Positions 43,265-52,157 of a DNA stretch of 64,000 nucleotides are shown one piece after another. Position numbers and translations under genes: made by a program. The first letter of the stretch is position 1. The number at the start of each line of letters is the position of its first letter. The DNA is from Salinisphaera sp049568105 (GTDB lineage Bacteria; Pseudomonadota; Gammaproteobacteria; Nevskiales; Salinisphaeraceae), in NCBI RefSeq assembly GCF_049568105.1, contig NZ_CP145335.1, positions 992,001 to 1,056,000 of the forward strand. The letters run 5' to 3'. The notes beneath the pieces are model-generated. The model was not told the origin of the DNA. It saw only the letters and a list, made by a program, of their open reading frames with translations, and did not search any database.

Positions 43265-43291
43265 AGCCCCTATTTTAGCAAACTAGGGGCT
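43265..43291 (-). promoter_or_regulatory. Inverted repeat in the rpoH leader
   Basis: Arms AGCCCCTA (43265-43272) and TAGGGGCT (43284-43291) are perfectly complementary with an 11-nt loop, ending 30 bp before the rpoH ATG. On the minus strand the loop contains TAAAAT, a possible -10 hexamer. It could be a promoter operator, a terminator remnant for ftsX, or a leader hairpin. Confidence 0.5.
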
Positions 43292-43508
43292 GACCAGTAG
43301 CTCAGAGAATTCTATTGTTCAGACCACGAACCATGCCTTGGGTTCCCGGCAATAGCGATGGGCATTTGTTCGGAGTCGCGCCAGGCCGTAACGACAGTGC
43401 CTAGCGACGATACGGTCGGTGCAGCGCGCACGCCGCAGACCGTACAGCCGCCTCTGTGGCCACCGCTCGGCGGGTTAGGGTGATGCGCTGAACGAACGAC
43501 AGACCGAG

Positions 43509-44501
43509 CTAGCGCGGCTCGATTTCGGCCAAGCGCCGATTGACGGTGATTGCGCAACCGATCCAGCCTAGGGCAACGCCGATCAGTAGCACGCTGAAGC
43601 TGCCGCTGATGCCCAACCCGCGCAGATCGAGGCCATCCTGGTAGGAATCGGTCAGGGTCGACAGCGGTCCGCCGAGGGCCAGATAGCAGCTGCCGATGAC
43701 GATCAGTGCCACGACCGCGCCGAGTAGCCCGTACCATACGCCGCTGTAGAGAAATGGGCGGCGGATGAAGGCATCGGTGGCGCCAAGCAGCTTCATGACC
43801 TCGATTTCCTGGCGACGATTCTCGATATCCAGGCGGATGGTATTACCGACGATGAAGACCACGGCCGCCGACAGCAGTACGCCGATGACCCACGAGGCCC
43901 GCCAGATCAACTCGAGGATTGCGCTAAGCCGGCGCAACCAGGCTTGATCGAGCGCGGCATGATCCACCGGGCTGCGTCGGGCGAGCTGATCGACGAGATC
44001 GCCAACCGCAGCCGGGGTCAGCCGAGCTTTCGGTGTGACTTCGATCACGCCGGGCAGGGGATTGTCGCCCAGGGCATCGAGAGCAGCTCCGAAGTTGCTC
44101 GCCTTGCGGAACTCGGCCAAGCCCTGATCGGCCGAGATGAACCGGGTATTCGAAATATCGCTTTGGCCGCGTAGATCCCGGGCCAGTGAGCGGCCCGCGT
44201 CGGCCGAGACGTCCTGTTCCAGGTACAGTGAGATACGTACCGACTGGTGCCAGCTGGTGGCCAGGGTATCCAGGTTTTTGACCAGCACATAGAGCCCGGT
44301 CGGCAGCGCCAGGGCGATGCCGATCACCAGCGTGGTCAGCAGGCTGGCCACCCAGCGCCGATGCAGGCGACCGAGTGATTCGAACAGACAGCGGGCATGT
44401 GTGGCCCCCCAACTGCCCAGTCGGCTGTGCGAGGTGTTGGTCTGTTGCGACGAACCGCGGCCGCGGGCACGGCTATGGTGGGGCGGCCTGCGCTCAGCCA
44501 T
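43509..44501 (-). CDS. ftsX: Cell division protein FtsX
   Basis: 330 residues from ATG 44501, overlapping the ftsE stop by 8 bp. The N-terminal cytoplasmic tail (~60 residues, Arg/Ser rich) is followed by TM1, a periplasmic domain that in the family activates murein amidases through EnvC, and three C-terminal helices. The IENRRQEIEVMKLLGATDAFIRRPFL block before TM3 is the FtsX permease motif. It works with FtsE as an ABC-type complex at the septum. 270 bp precede rpoH. Confidence 0.95.
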   Translation of the reverse strand: MAERRPPHHSRARGRGSSQQTNTSHSRLGSWGATHARCLFESLGRLHRRWVASLLTTLVIGIALALPTGLYVLVKNLDTLATSWHQSVRISLYLEQDVSADAGRSLARDLRGQSDISNTRFISADQGLAEFRKASNFGAALDALGDNPLPGVIEVTPKARLTPAAVGDLVDQLARRSPVDHAALDQAWLRRLSAILELIWRASWVIGVLLSAAVVFIVGNTIRLDIENRRQEIEVMKLLGATDAFIRRPFLYSGVWYGLLGAVVALIVIGSCYLALGGPLSTLTDSYQDGLDLRGLGISGSFSVLLIGVALGWIGCAITVNRRLAEIEPR

Positions 44502-45168
44502 CCTCTTGGGTCTCCAGATGGCCATGATCGAGGGCGATGCGGCGGTGGCCCATATGCGTGACCAGATCAATGGCATGGGTCGCGATCATGATGCTGGTGC
44601 CGGTTTCGTTGAGCCGCGTGAACAGCCGCATGATGTCTTCGGACAAATCGGGGTCGAGATTGCCGGTGGGCTCGTCGGCCAGCAGCAGATACGGCCGATC
44701 GACCACGGCTCGGGCGATACCCACGCGCTGCTGTTCGCCGCCCGATAGGGTGATCGGAAATTTCTTTTCGTGCGAGAGCAGGCCGACCGTATCCAGCGAA
44801 GCGCGTACCCGGCGTGCGATATCGCGATGGCCGAGGCCGCGGATCACCAGCGGCAGCGCCACATTATCGAACACGGTTCGATCGTAGAGCAGATTGTAGT
44901 TCTGGAAGATCAGCCCGACCCGCTGGCGATAGCGTGGGATATGCCAGCGTCGTACGCGCGCCAGATCGGTGCCGTTGATGATCACGCGGCCGCGGGTCGG
45001 CCGCTCGATCAGGCCGATCAGTTTCATCAGGGTCGACTTGCCGGCCCCGGAATGGCCGGTCAGAAAGGCCATCTCGCCGCGAGCTAGAGTCAACGACACA
45101 CGATCCAGGGCCAGCTTGCCACCGGGATAGCGTTTGACCACGTTGTCGAAGGCCACGATGTCGGTCAT
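44494..45168 (-). CDS. ftsE: Cell division ATP-binding protein FtsE
   Basis: 224 residues from ATG 45168 (MTDIVAFDNVVKRYPGG); the frame continues upstream without similarity. ABC ATPase with Walker A GHSGAGKST, Q-loop FQNYNLL, signature LSGGEQQR, Walker B YLLLADEPTGNLD and the H-loop in ATHA. Forms the motor of FtsEX. Located between ftsY (73 bp upstream) and ftsX (overlap). Confidence 0.97.
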   Translation of the reverse strand: MTDIVAFDNVVKRYPGGKLALDRVSLTLARGEMAFLTGHSGAGKSTLMKLIGLIERPTRGRVIINGTDLARVRRWHIPRYRQRVGLIFQNYNLLYDRTVFDNVALPLVIRGLGHRDIARRVRASLDTVGLLSHEKKFPITLSGGEQQRVGIARAVVDRPYLLLADEPTGNLDPDLSEDIMRLFTRLNETGTSIMIATHAIDLVTHMGHRRIALDHGHLETQEDG

Positions 45169-45241
45169 CGGCTCTTGTCTGCCCGTCGTGTGTCGCAATC
45201 CTCGGGCAGGACCGGCGCTTTGGCAAGCCGGCCCGCCAGGA

Positions 45242-46207
45242 TCACCTCTGGCGTTCGAACAGCGCGTCCATGAAATGCTCGGCTTCGAACACGCCCAGAT
45301 CGGCAACCGTCTCGCCCACGCCGATAAAGCGCAGCGGCAATTCCAGCTTCTGACAGATCGCGAATACCACGCCGCCAGAGGCAGAACCGTCGAGTTTGGT
45401 GACCGTGATGCCGGTCAGGCCAACTGCATCGTTGAACGCCACGGCCTGCTGTAGTGCGTTGCCGCCGGTGGTCGCATCGACTACCAGCATGATCTCGTGC
45501 GGCGCTTCGGCGTTCTGCTTGCCGAGCACCCGCTTGATCTTTTTGAGCTCCTCCATCAGATGGCTCTGGGTATGCAGGCGCCCAGCGGTATCGGCAATCA
45601 GCACATCAGTGCCGCGGGCCGCCGCCTTGGAATAGGCATCGTAGACCACCGAGGCCGCATCGGCGCCGCTGCCCTGGGCGATCACGGGCACGTTGTTGCG
45701 CTCGCCCCAGTCGGAGAGCTGCTCGACCGCGGCCGCACGGAAGGTGTCACCCGCGGCCAGCATCACCGACTGGCCGGCATCCTGTAGCTTCTTGGTGAGC
45801 TTGCCAATGGTCGTAGTTTTGCCCACACCGTTTACGCCTACCATCAGGATCACATATGGTTTGACGTCGTTCGGGATCTCCAGCGGTGCCTCGCAGGGCT
45901 CGAGGATATTGCCCAGATGTTCGCGCAGGGCCTTGCCGAGATCCTTGGAGGTGCGTAACTGGCCGCCGTCGTACAGGGTCTGTAGCCGGCTCATCACCTG
46001 GCCGGTCGCATCCACGCCGACATCCGACAGCAGCAGCTGGGTTTCGAGTTCATCGAGCGCATCCTGGTCGACGGTTTCGCCGGGCAGCAGATTGCGCAGG
46101 TCATAGGTGAGCCAGGAATCGCCTTTGTTGAGGCTGGCCCGCATCCGGGTGAAAAAACCCGGCTGCTTGAGTTTGGTGGTCTGGCGTTTGGCGTCGGGTT
46201 TGGCCAT
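45242..46207 (-). CDS. ftsY: Signal recognition particle receptor FtsY
   Basis: 321 residues. NG domain of the SRP GTPases: helical N part (TRMRASLNKGDSWLTYDL, ELETQLLLSDVGVDAT), G1 GVNGVGKTTTIGKL, DTFRAAAVEQL, G3 DTAGRLHTQSHLMEEL, G4 TKLDGSASGG and the closing GVGETVADLGVFEAEHFMDALF. The acidic N-terminal A domain of E. coli FtsY is missing: only ~30 basic residues precede the N domain, which is common outside enterics. First gene of ftsYEX. Confidence 0.97.
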   Translation of the reverse strand: MAKPDAKRQTTKLKQPGFFTRMRASLNKGDSWLTYDLRNLLPGETVDQDALDELETQLLLSDVGVDATGQVMSRLQTLYDGGQLRTSKDLGKALREHLGNILEPCEAPLEIPNDVKPYVILMVGVNGVGKTTTIGKLTKKLQDAGQSVMLAAGDTFRAAAVEQLSDWGERNNVPVIAQGSGADAASVVYDAYSKAAARGTDVLIADTAGRLHTQSHLMEELKKIKRVLGKQNAEAPHEIMLVVDATTGGNALQQAVAFNDAVGLTGITVTKLDGSASGGVVFAICQKLELPLRFIGVGETVADLGVFEAEHFMDALFERQR

Positions 46208-46303
46208 AGCGGTGCGGCGTTACGACTCTAAATCGGTGGAAACGAAATCGGCTCGGAACCAAGGCCGGCTGCATGGGCGCCGTTACGGGCCTCGGCACGG
46301 ATC

Positions 46304-48373
46304 CTAATGGGGCGCTACTTTAGCATCGACGCCGTGTGCTTGCGTCCACATCAGCAGCGGTACGGCGGCATTGCCTGCCGCTGGGTCGGACTGGCTTGAT
46401 CGACGATGGCCGATCCCGTGGCGGGCCAGGTTGGCCGCCAGAAACGAGCGGGCGCTGGCGTAGCCGCCTTCATCGCGCGCTGTCGCGACCATGAACAGCT
46501 CATGTCCAATGCGCTGGGCATCGACCAGCCCGACCCAGATCGGTAGGCCTTGATCGGCGGTCACGCGATGGGTTGGCCATAGGCGCAGCACCCAGCGCCG
46601 TCGACTGTTGTTGGTGACCGGATGCACGACCACGATCGACGGTCGACGACCGCGATGGATCCACGGCATGACCGGCAGCGCCTCGATCGGTGGATCCGGC
46701 GCCAGACTATGCAGGGCGCCGACCGCGCCCAGCGCCGGCGGCGTATGCCAACCGGCATAGGCCAGCGCTGTGCGCAGTCGTTTCTCGGGGCCGGCGGCCT
46801 GGACGTTCAACGGCGCGCCGCCGCGGCCTTGCAGGGTCTCGATATGGGCCGGTAGATCGCGATAGCCGCCGCCGACCCAGGCCGCGAGCGGTTGGGGCGC
46901 GGTATCGCGCTCGGGCCCGATCGTGCCAGGCAGATCGCGCAGGGCGCCGCCGGGAAACAGCACCAACAGCGTGGCCAGAGCCACGCCCCCGCCGAATGCG
47001 GCGAGCACCGGCCGGCCGCGCACCGGCCGCGGCCGCTGGCGCCGATAGCCGATCATGAGCACGTTGATCCACACAAACGCCACGCCCAGGCCGATGATGC
47101 TGTCGCTGGCCCAGTCCAGGCCTAGATACAGGCGTGCCAGGGCGATCAACACCACGCCGGCCACGGTCGCCGAATAGTAATAGGGCCGCAGGGCCTCCGG
47201 CTGGCGGGTGCCCACGATCATGCCTGCCAGCCCGTAGATCGTGGCACACAGGATCAGATCCTGGCCGCCGCCGGCCAGATACAACGGATCGGCTACGGAG
47301 ACATGAAAAAACAGCGCCGGCGAGGGAATCGCCAGCAGCCAACGCAGCACCACGGTCACGGCCGTCGAAAAACCGACCGCCACGCCCCAGTGGGCCGCGG
47401 CCCGTCGGTTGCCGATCAGGCTCAGCCCGAGACCGACCATGATCGCGAACGGCAGATAGACCAGCGGCGAGCCCAGTTCCGAAACCAGGCGCGCGATGAC
47501 GCTGGTCGGGGCGTTGTGCAGGCTGCTGACCAGATAGAAGGCCAGGGCATCGAAGCGGCCGGGATAGCGCGGGCCGCCGATATTCCAGAGCAGCCCATAG
47601 ATAACGGCGACCGTGATCATGAGCAGGGTAGCGGCCACGGCCAGCGCCGGAATTTCCGGCTGGCGCGGGTCGGCCAACGCCGGGCCGAGCAGCCCCAGGC
47701 GCCGGTGGCGGCCGCTCCAACGCATCAGACGTTCGGCATAATGGCGGCCGAAACTGCGCCCGGCAACGATCAGAAACCGTGCCAGGCTGGTCAGAATCCA
47801 GACGATCGCGGCACTGCCGATCAACAGGATCGCCAACCGGGTCGCGACCTGGGCCGCCAGATCCAGCGAGGCGCCGAACACCAGGCCGGGGCCGATATAC
47901 AGCGGCGCCCAGAGCGCGGTGGCGATGATTTCCATCACCGCGAAACGGGTTATCGACAGGCCCGCCGCACCGGCCACGGTCGGCATGACCGGGCGCAGGG
48001 CGCCAATCAGACGGCCGAGGATAATGCCCTTGCCGCCGTGCCGGGCAAAAAAAGCCTCGCCGCGGGCGACCCCGCCGGGCACCCGCGACAATCCTGGCAG
48101 GGCATGCAGACGGCCGCGATAGCGCCGTCCCAGGGCATAGCTGGCGGTATCGCCCAGCAAGGTGCCGAGAATGGCGGCCGTGAAGGTCGGAACAGCCGCC
48201 AGCGCATGGCTGCCGATCAGCGCACCGAAGGCGAACATGAAGATCGCCCCCGGAATGAGTAGCCCGAACAGGAATAGCGACTCGGCCACGGCCACGGCGA
48301 ATACCACGGCCAGGGCCCAGGTTGGATGCGCCGAGACCCAGCCTAGGATCTCGGCGATAATGCCGTGCGCCAC
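46304..48373 (-). CDS. DedA / PAP2-like / LssY C-terminal three-domain membrane protein
   Basis: 689 residues. N-terminal DedA (SNARE-assoc) domain to about residue 200 with FGLLIPGAIFMFAFGALIG, TLLGDTASYALGRRYRGR and FFARHGGKGIILGRLIGALRPVMP. A PAP2-like membrane domain (about 235-440) follows, then a soluble LssY C-terminal domain (from about 490: YAGWHTPPALGAV, PVMPWIHRGRRPSIVVVHP, LWVG-like PIWVGLVDAQRIGHELFMVATARDEGG). The PAP2 active-site motifs are degraded (RPRP to IPSP, PSGH to AGGGQ, SRxxxxxHxxxD to ARLYLGLDWASD). Full-length fusion proteins of this kind are known; enzymatic activity here is doubtful. Confidence 0.87.
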   Translation of the reverse strand: MAHGIIAEILGWVSAHPTWALAVVFAVAVAESLFLFGLLIPGAIFMFAFGALIGSHALAAVPTFTAAILGTLLGDTASYALGRRYRGRLHALPGLSRVPGGVARGEAFFARHGGKGIILGRLIGALRPVMPTVAGAAGLSITRFAVMEIIATALWAPLYIGPGLVFGASLDLAAQVATRLAILLIGSAAIVWILTSLARFLIVAGRSFGRHYAERLMRWSGRHRRLGLLGPALADPRQPEIPALAVAATLLMITVAVIYGLLWNIGGPRYPGRFDALAFYLVSSLHNAPTSVIARLVSELGSPLVYLPFAIMVGLGLSLIGNRRAAAHWGVAVGFSTAVTVVLRWLLAIPSPALFFHVSVADPLYLAGGGQDLILCATIYGLAGMIVGTRQPEALRPYYYSATVAGVVLIALARLYLGLDWASDSIIGLGVAFVWINVLMIGYRRQRPRPVRGRPVLAAFGGGVALATLLVLFPGGALRDLPGTIGPERDTAPQPLAAWVGGGYRDLPAHIETLQGRGGAPLNVQAAGPEKRLRTALAYAGWHTPPALGAVGALHSLAPDPPIEALPVMPWIHRGRRPSIVVVHPVTNNSRRRWVLRLWPTHRVTADQGLPIWVGLVDAQRIGHELFMVATARDEGGYASARSFLAANLARHGIGHRRSSQSDPAAGNAAVPLLMWTQAHGVDAKVAPH

Positions 48374-48393
48374 GGGAAAAGCCCGGCCGCAGG

Positions 48394-49710
48394 CTAGCCG
48401 GCGGCGACTGCCGCGAACGCTTGATCGGCAGCGGCGAGCGTGGCCTCGATGGCCGCGTCGTCGTGGGCGCGCGAGACGAAGGCAGCTTCAAAGGCAGCCG
48501 GCGCCAGATACACGCCGTTGTCGAGCATGCCGTGGAAGAACCGCGAAAAAGCATCCAGGTCGCAGGCCGCGACTTCGTCGAAGCGGGTTATGGCTGCGGC
48601 GTCGGTGAAGAACATACCGAACATCGCCCCGGCGGCTTGGGTCATGAACGGTACGCCGTGTTGTTTGGCGCGTTGTTCCAGCCCTTCGCGTAGGGCGCTG
48701 GTCTTGGGCTCGATCGCGGCATGTACCGAGCCGTCGCGGATCTGCTTGAGCGTGGCGATACCGGCGGCCATGCCCAACGGGTGGCCGGACAGCGTGCCGG
48801 CCTGATAGACCGGACCACTCGGCGCCAGCGTTTCCATTACTCGATGCGGGCCGCCGACCGCGCCGACCGGCATGCCGCCGCCTACGATCTTGCCCAGCGC
48901 GGTGACATCCGGGGTCACGCCGAAAGCAGCCTGGGCACAGCCGGGATGGACACGGAAGCCGGTCATGACCTCGTCGAAGATCAGCAGTGCGCCATGCTGA
49001 TCGCACAGGGTGCGCAGGCCTTCGAGAAAACCGTCGACCGGCGGCACGCAGTTCATGTTGCCGGCCACCGGCTCGACCATGACCCCGGCGATCTCATCGC
49101 CGTGCTCGGCGAAAGCCTGCTCGACCGAAGCCAGGTCGTTATAGGTCGCCACCAGGGTGTCTTCGACCACCGAGGCCGGTACGCCCGGTGAGCCTGGAAT
49201 GCCGAGTGTGAGCGCGCCCGAACCAGCGTTGACCAGCAGGGCGTCGACGTGGCCGTGGTAATTGCCGGCGAATTTAAGGATTTTGTTGCGGCCGGTATAG
49301 CCGCGGGCCAGGCGCACAGCGGTCATCGCGGCCTCGGTGCCGGAGTTGACCATGCGCACCGATTCGATCGAGTCGACCATCTCGCTGATCAGCTCGGCCA
49401 ATTCGACTTCGAGGCCGGTCGGCGCACCGAAGGACAGTCCCTTGGCGGCCTGCTGCTGAACCGCCTCGACCACCGCCGGGTCGGCGTGGCCGAGGATCAT
49501 TGGGCCGAACGAGCCGACATAGTCGACATAGTCGTTACCGTCGACGTCGGTGATCCAGGCGCCGCTGGCCCGATCGATGAAGACCGGGGCGCCGCCGCCC
49601 ACGCCGTTGTAGGCGCGCGCCGGTGAATTCACCCCGCCGGGGGTGAAGCGCTGGGCGCGCTCGAACAATTCGATCGAGCGGGGGCCGGGGCGGGCGTGCT
49701 GCTGGCTCAT
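48394..49710 (-). CDS. hemL: Glutamate-1-semialdehyde 2,1-aminomutase
   Basis: 438 residues from ATG 49710, with AAGGAG 7 nt upstream; the frame runs on into the repeat but is not family-like there. A PLP enzyme of the C5 pathway that makes 5-aminolevulinate for heme. Blocks seen: PGGVNSPARAYNGVGG, MVNSGTEAAMTAVRLARGYTGR, KFAGNYHGH, LLIFDEVMTGFRV, TALGKIVGGGMPVGAVGG with the PLP lysine, and YQAGTLSGHPLGMAAG. Repeat copy 2 ends 35 bp upstream, so the promoter is close to or inside the insertion. Confidence 0.97.
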   Translation of the reverse strand: MSQQHARPGPRSIELFERAQRFTPGGVNSPARAYNGVGGGAPVFIDRASGAWITDVDGNDYVDYVGSFGPMILGHADPAVVEAVQQQAAKGLSFGAPTGLEVELAELISEMVDSIESVRMVNSGTEAAMTAVRLARGYTGRNKILKFAGNYHGHVDALLVNAGSGALTLGIPGSPGVPASVVEDTLVATYNDLASVEQAFAEHGDEIAGVMVEPVAGNMNCVPPVDGFLEGLRTLCDQHGALLIFDEVMTGFRVHPGCAQAAFGVTPDVTALGKIVGGGMPVGAVGGPHRVMETLAPSGPVYQAGTLSGHPLGMAAGIATLKQIRDGSVHAAIEPKTSALREGLEQRAKQHGVPFMTQAAGAMFGMFFTDAAAITRFDEVAACDLDAFSRFFHGMLDNGVYLAPAAFEAAFVSRAHDDAAIEATLAAADQAFAAVAAG

Positions 49711-49748
49711 TACAAACTCCTTGCCAATAGAATCGCTGCTTATTCTAG

Positions 49749-50030
49749 GGCCTGTTGATGTTTCATCCGAGCGCCGCGTTGGCCTTCGCCAACCGTGTCC
49801 TGCAAGGCGCCAGTCGCCCGATCGTGGCGTGCCACGAGCCGGCCGTGCAACGCGACCGGCTGCCGATGGTCGATTTTCGATGTACCGCCGGGCCCGGTGG
49901 ATGGCGCCCGCCCATCGTGCCAGGCGGCGTTGCACGCTTTGACTGTGGGGCCCGCTACGCTCGTCGGCCTGTGCCTTGCCCGACCCGATGGCCGGGCGTC
50001 ATGCGTTGGCGTATCTCGTGACGACATGCC
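49749..50030 (+). mobile_element. MITE-like repeat, copy 2 (flanked by CTAG duplication)
   Basis: 282 bp bounded on both sides by CTAG (49745-49748 and 50031-50034), a perfect 4-bp target duplication. Left end GGCCTGTTGATGTTTCATCC; right end on the minus strand GGCATGTCGTCACGAG, an imperfect inverted repeat. Similar to copies at 37414-37680 and 41945-42111. It encodes nothing recognisable. The TSD type and short ends suggest mobilisation by an IS5-group transposase elsewhere in the genome. It is directly upstream of hemL. Confidence 0.75.
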
Positions 50031-50034
50031 CTAG

Positions 50035-50313
50035 GGCCGGCGCCGTTCGGCGAAATGCGGTGTCGTCCTCCTGCCTGCATAACTCGACACCGAATGCCGG
50101 CCTGCTCGCCCTGGCAGGGGCTCGTGCGCTACCGCGATGGCCGTCGCCATGGCGCTGCGGTTCGCAGTCGATGCGGGACCGCGGGCGAGTGGGCCGATCG
50201 GCGGGGTGAAAATTCGCCGAGAGGCGCACACCGCTCGTTCGGTGCGCGCCGAGCGGCCTGCCCGCGACATATCGGGTAGGCGTCGAATCGCGGCTGGGCG
50301 CGGTCTTCGGTGG
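50035..50313. other. Gene-free stretch between repeat copy 2 and thiE
   Basis: Short frames on both strands are not recognisable. A near-perfect hairpin lies at 50223-50233 with 50240-50250 (one mismatch), about 60 bp past the thiE stop, without a T-run; it may still help end the thiDE transcript. Confidence 0.4.
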
Positions 50314-50934
50314 TCAGCCCGACGGATCGAACAGGCCCGCGAGTTCAGCCGCGGCCGCGCCCGGATCAGGGGCTGCGAACAGCCCGCCGGACACCGCGAT
50401 CAGGTCGGCACCGGCGGTGATCAAGGACCGGGCGTTGTAGCGATTGATGCCGCCAATGGCGACGATCGGTGCGCCCAGTTCGCGTGCCGCGGTCAGCACC
50501 GCAGGAGCGGCCGGGGGGGCGTCCGGTTTGGTGGCCGAGCTGAAAAAACGCCCAAAACTGATATAGCTGGCGCCGGCAGCCAAGCCGGCCCGGGCGCGTT
50601 CGATGCGGTCTTGGCAACTGATGCCGATGATCGCCCGTTCGCCAAGAGCCGCGCGGGCCTCGGCGACGTTGCCGTCGTTTTGTCCCAGATGCACGCCGTC
50701 GGCACCGATCTCGGCGGCTAGCGGCCAGTCGTCGTTGACGATCAGGCGGGCATCATAGGCGCGAGTCAGTGCGGCCAGTTCGCACAGCAAACCGCGGTCG
50801 GGGGCGCTGTCGCGTTTGTCTCGATATTGGAGCCAGAGCGCGCCGTGGGCGAGGATTGCCTCGACATGCGCCAGGTGATCGCCGTCCAGGCTGGCTCGAT
50901 CGTAGATCGCATATAGTCCGCGTGGCATGTTCAT
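50314..50934 (-). CDS. thiE: Thiamine-phosphate synthase
   Basis: 206 residues from ATG 50934, overlapping the thiD stop as ATGA. It joins HMP-pyrophosphate and the thiazole phosphate to thiamine phosphate. TIM-barrel blocks: GLYAIYDRASL, LWLQYRDKR, LIVNDDWPLAAEIGADGVHLGQND, GISCQ, YISFGRFFSSATKP and IVAIGGINRYNA with ISVSGGLF-like AVSGGLF. Works with ThiD in the salvage and de novo routes. Confidence 0.96.
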   Translation of the reverse strand: MNMPRGLYAIYDRASLDGDHLAHVEAILAHGALWLQYRDKRDSAPDRGLLCELAALTRAYDARLIVNDDWPLAAEIGADGVHLGQNDGNVAEARAALGERAIIGISCQDRIERARAGLAAGASYISFGRFFSSATKPDAPPAAPAVLTAARELGAPIVAIGGINRYNARSLITAGADLIAVSGGLFAAPDPGAAAAELAGLFDPSG

Positions 50935-51710
50935 TCGCCCCGCGAGGCCCAGCGGTTGGGGATCGCCTGGCCCTGGCCGGCCAGAAAACTGGTTTCCAAG
51001 GCTTGCCAAGTGAAATCCTGGCCTCGAGCCACGGCCTGTTCCAAGGCGTCCCCCCGAGCGAGGCGGGTGGCGATGCTGGCCGCCAGCGTGCAGCCGGAAC
51101 CGTGAAAGCGGCCCGCGAGGCGGGGCCAACGATCGGTACGGCTGCCGCCCTCCGGGGCATACAGATGATTGATCACGTCTTGGACTTCTTCGTCGCCGCC
51201 GGTGATCAACACATGACAGCCGTGCCGGGCGAGTGCGGCGCCACAGCGGTCGATATCGGTTTCACCGTCGCATAGTCGTCGTGCTTCGCCGGCATTCGGC
51301 GTGATTAGGGTCGCCCGGGGGAACAGATACTCGCGGGCCGCCCGGCCGACCGGATCGGCAGCCAGTTCGCCGCCACCGGCTGCGGTCAACACCGGATCAA
51401 CAACCAAAGGCAGCTCGGGATGGGCCGCCGCCAAGCGGGCGACGGTCTCGACCTGGGTGGGGCTGGCCAATACCCCGGTCTTGATCGCCGCTATCGGCAT
51501 ATCGGCGATCACGGTGTCGATGCATTCGGCGAAAAACGTATCGTCGACCGGCGAGACCGCATACACATTGCGTGTGTCTTGGCGGGTTAGAGCAGTAACG
51601 ACTGAGGCCGCATGGCCGCCGTTGGCTGCCACCGCTTCGATATCGGCCTGCAAGCCCGCGCCACCGCTTGGATCGTGACCGGACAGGATGAGCACGTTCG
51701 GTGGTCTCAT
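50931..51710 (-). CDS. thiD: Hydroxymethylpyrimidine/phosphomethylpyrimidine kinase
   Basis: 259 residues. Phosphorylates HMP and HMP-phosphate. Ribokinase-like fold with ILSGHDPSGGAGLQADI at the start, KTGVLAS, VVDPVLTAAGGGEL, LITPNAGEARRL, LITGGDEE and the anion-hole FHGSGCTLAASIA. First gene of thiD-thiE. No TPP riboswitch (THI box) could be seen in the region upstream. Confidence 0.96.
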   Translation of the reverse strand: MRPPNVLILSGHDPSGGAGLQADIEAVAANGGHAASVVTALTRQDTRNVYAVSPVDDTFFAECIDTVIADMPIAAIKTGVLASPTQVETVARLAAAHPELPLVVDPVLTAAGGGELAADPVGRAAREYLFPRATLITPNAGEARRLCDGETDIDRCGAALARHGCHVLITGGDEEVQDVINHLYAPEGGSRTDRWPRLAGRFHGSGCTLAASIATRLARGDALEQAVARGQDFTWQALETSFLAGQGQAIPNRWASRGE

Positions 51711-51957
51711 GACGTCAGCCTAAATTCTGTATGAGGTGATGGGCTGCAGTGGTCCAGGGGCGAACGGGGCAAGCACCAATCGGGTGCAGCGGGGCCGTAT
51801 GAATCGCGACCGACCTGCAGGGTTGTTCTAGATCGCTAGCCTACAACCGAGCGATCGGCTTGACGAGCCTGCGACGGCTTTGGGCCGGTCGGGAAACCGG
51901 TCGGGGCCGCTGTTAAAAAGTTTGAACAGCTGTCTCGACTGCGCAAGACAACGCATG

Positions 51958-51966
51958 TTATGCACA
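51958..51966 (+). promoter_or_regulatory. DnaA box-like site
   Basis: TTATGCACA fits the relaxed DnaA consensus TTWTNCACA. Found in the low-GC gap upstream of thiD. Confidence 0.4.
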
Positions 51967-52148
51967 ATCACGGCGCAATAGATCGCCGGCTTGGTCCAAA
52001 GATTTAACAGCCCAAGACAAGGCACTGAAAGTATGCGTAAGCAATTGAATATAAATAATTGTGTCGTACTGGTTACAATTTCGCCGGTTTGTATAAGTGA
52101 CTGCCTTGGCGCCTTTCGGCGCGCCCATAAAGCGATCTCTCCACAGAC

Positions 52149-52157
52149 TTATCCACA
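52149..52157 (+). promoter_or_regulatory. DnaA box (perfect consensus)
   Basis: TTATCCACA is the strict DnaA-box sequence. A related TCTCCACA lies 9 bp before it. Next to it are the AT-rich runs at 52170-52260. Confidence 0.5.

Noticed and set aside
51711..51780. TPP riboswitch upstream of thiD
   Set aside because: The conserved CTGAGA and ACCTGA...GGTAAT-type blocks are absent on the minus strand.
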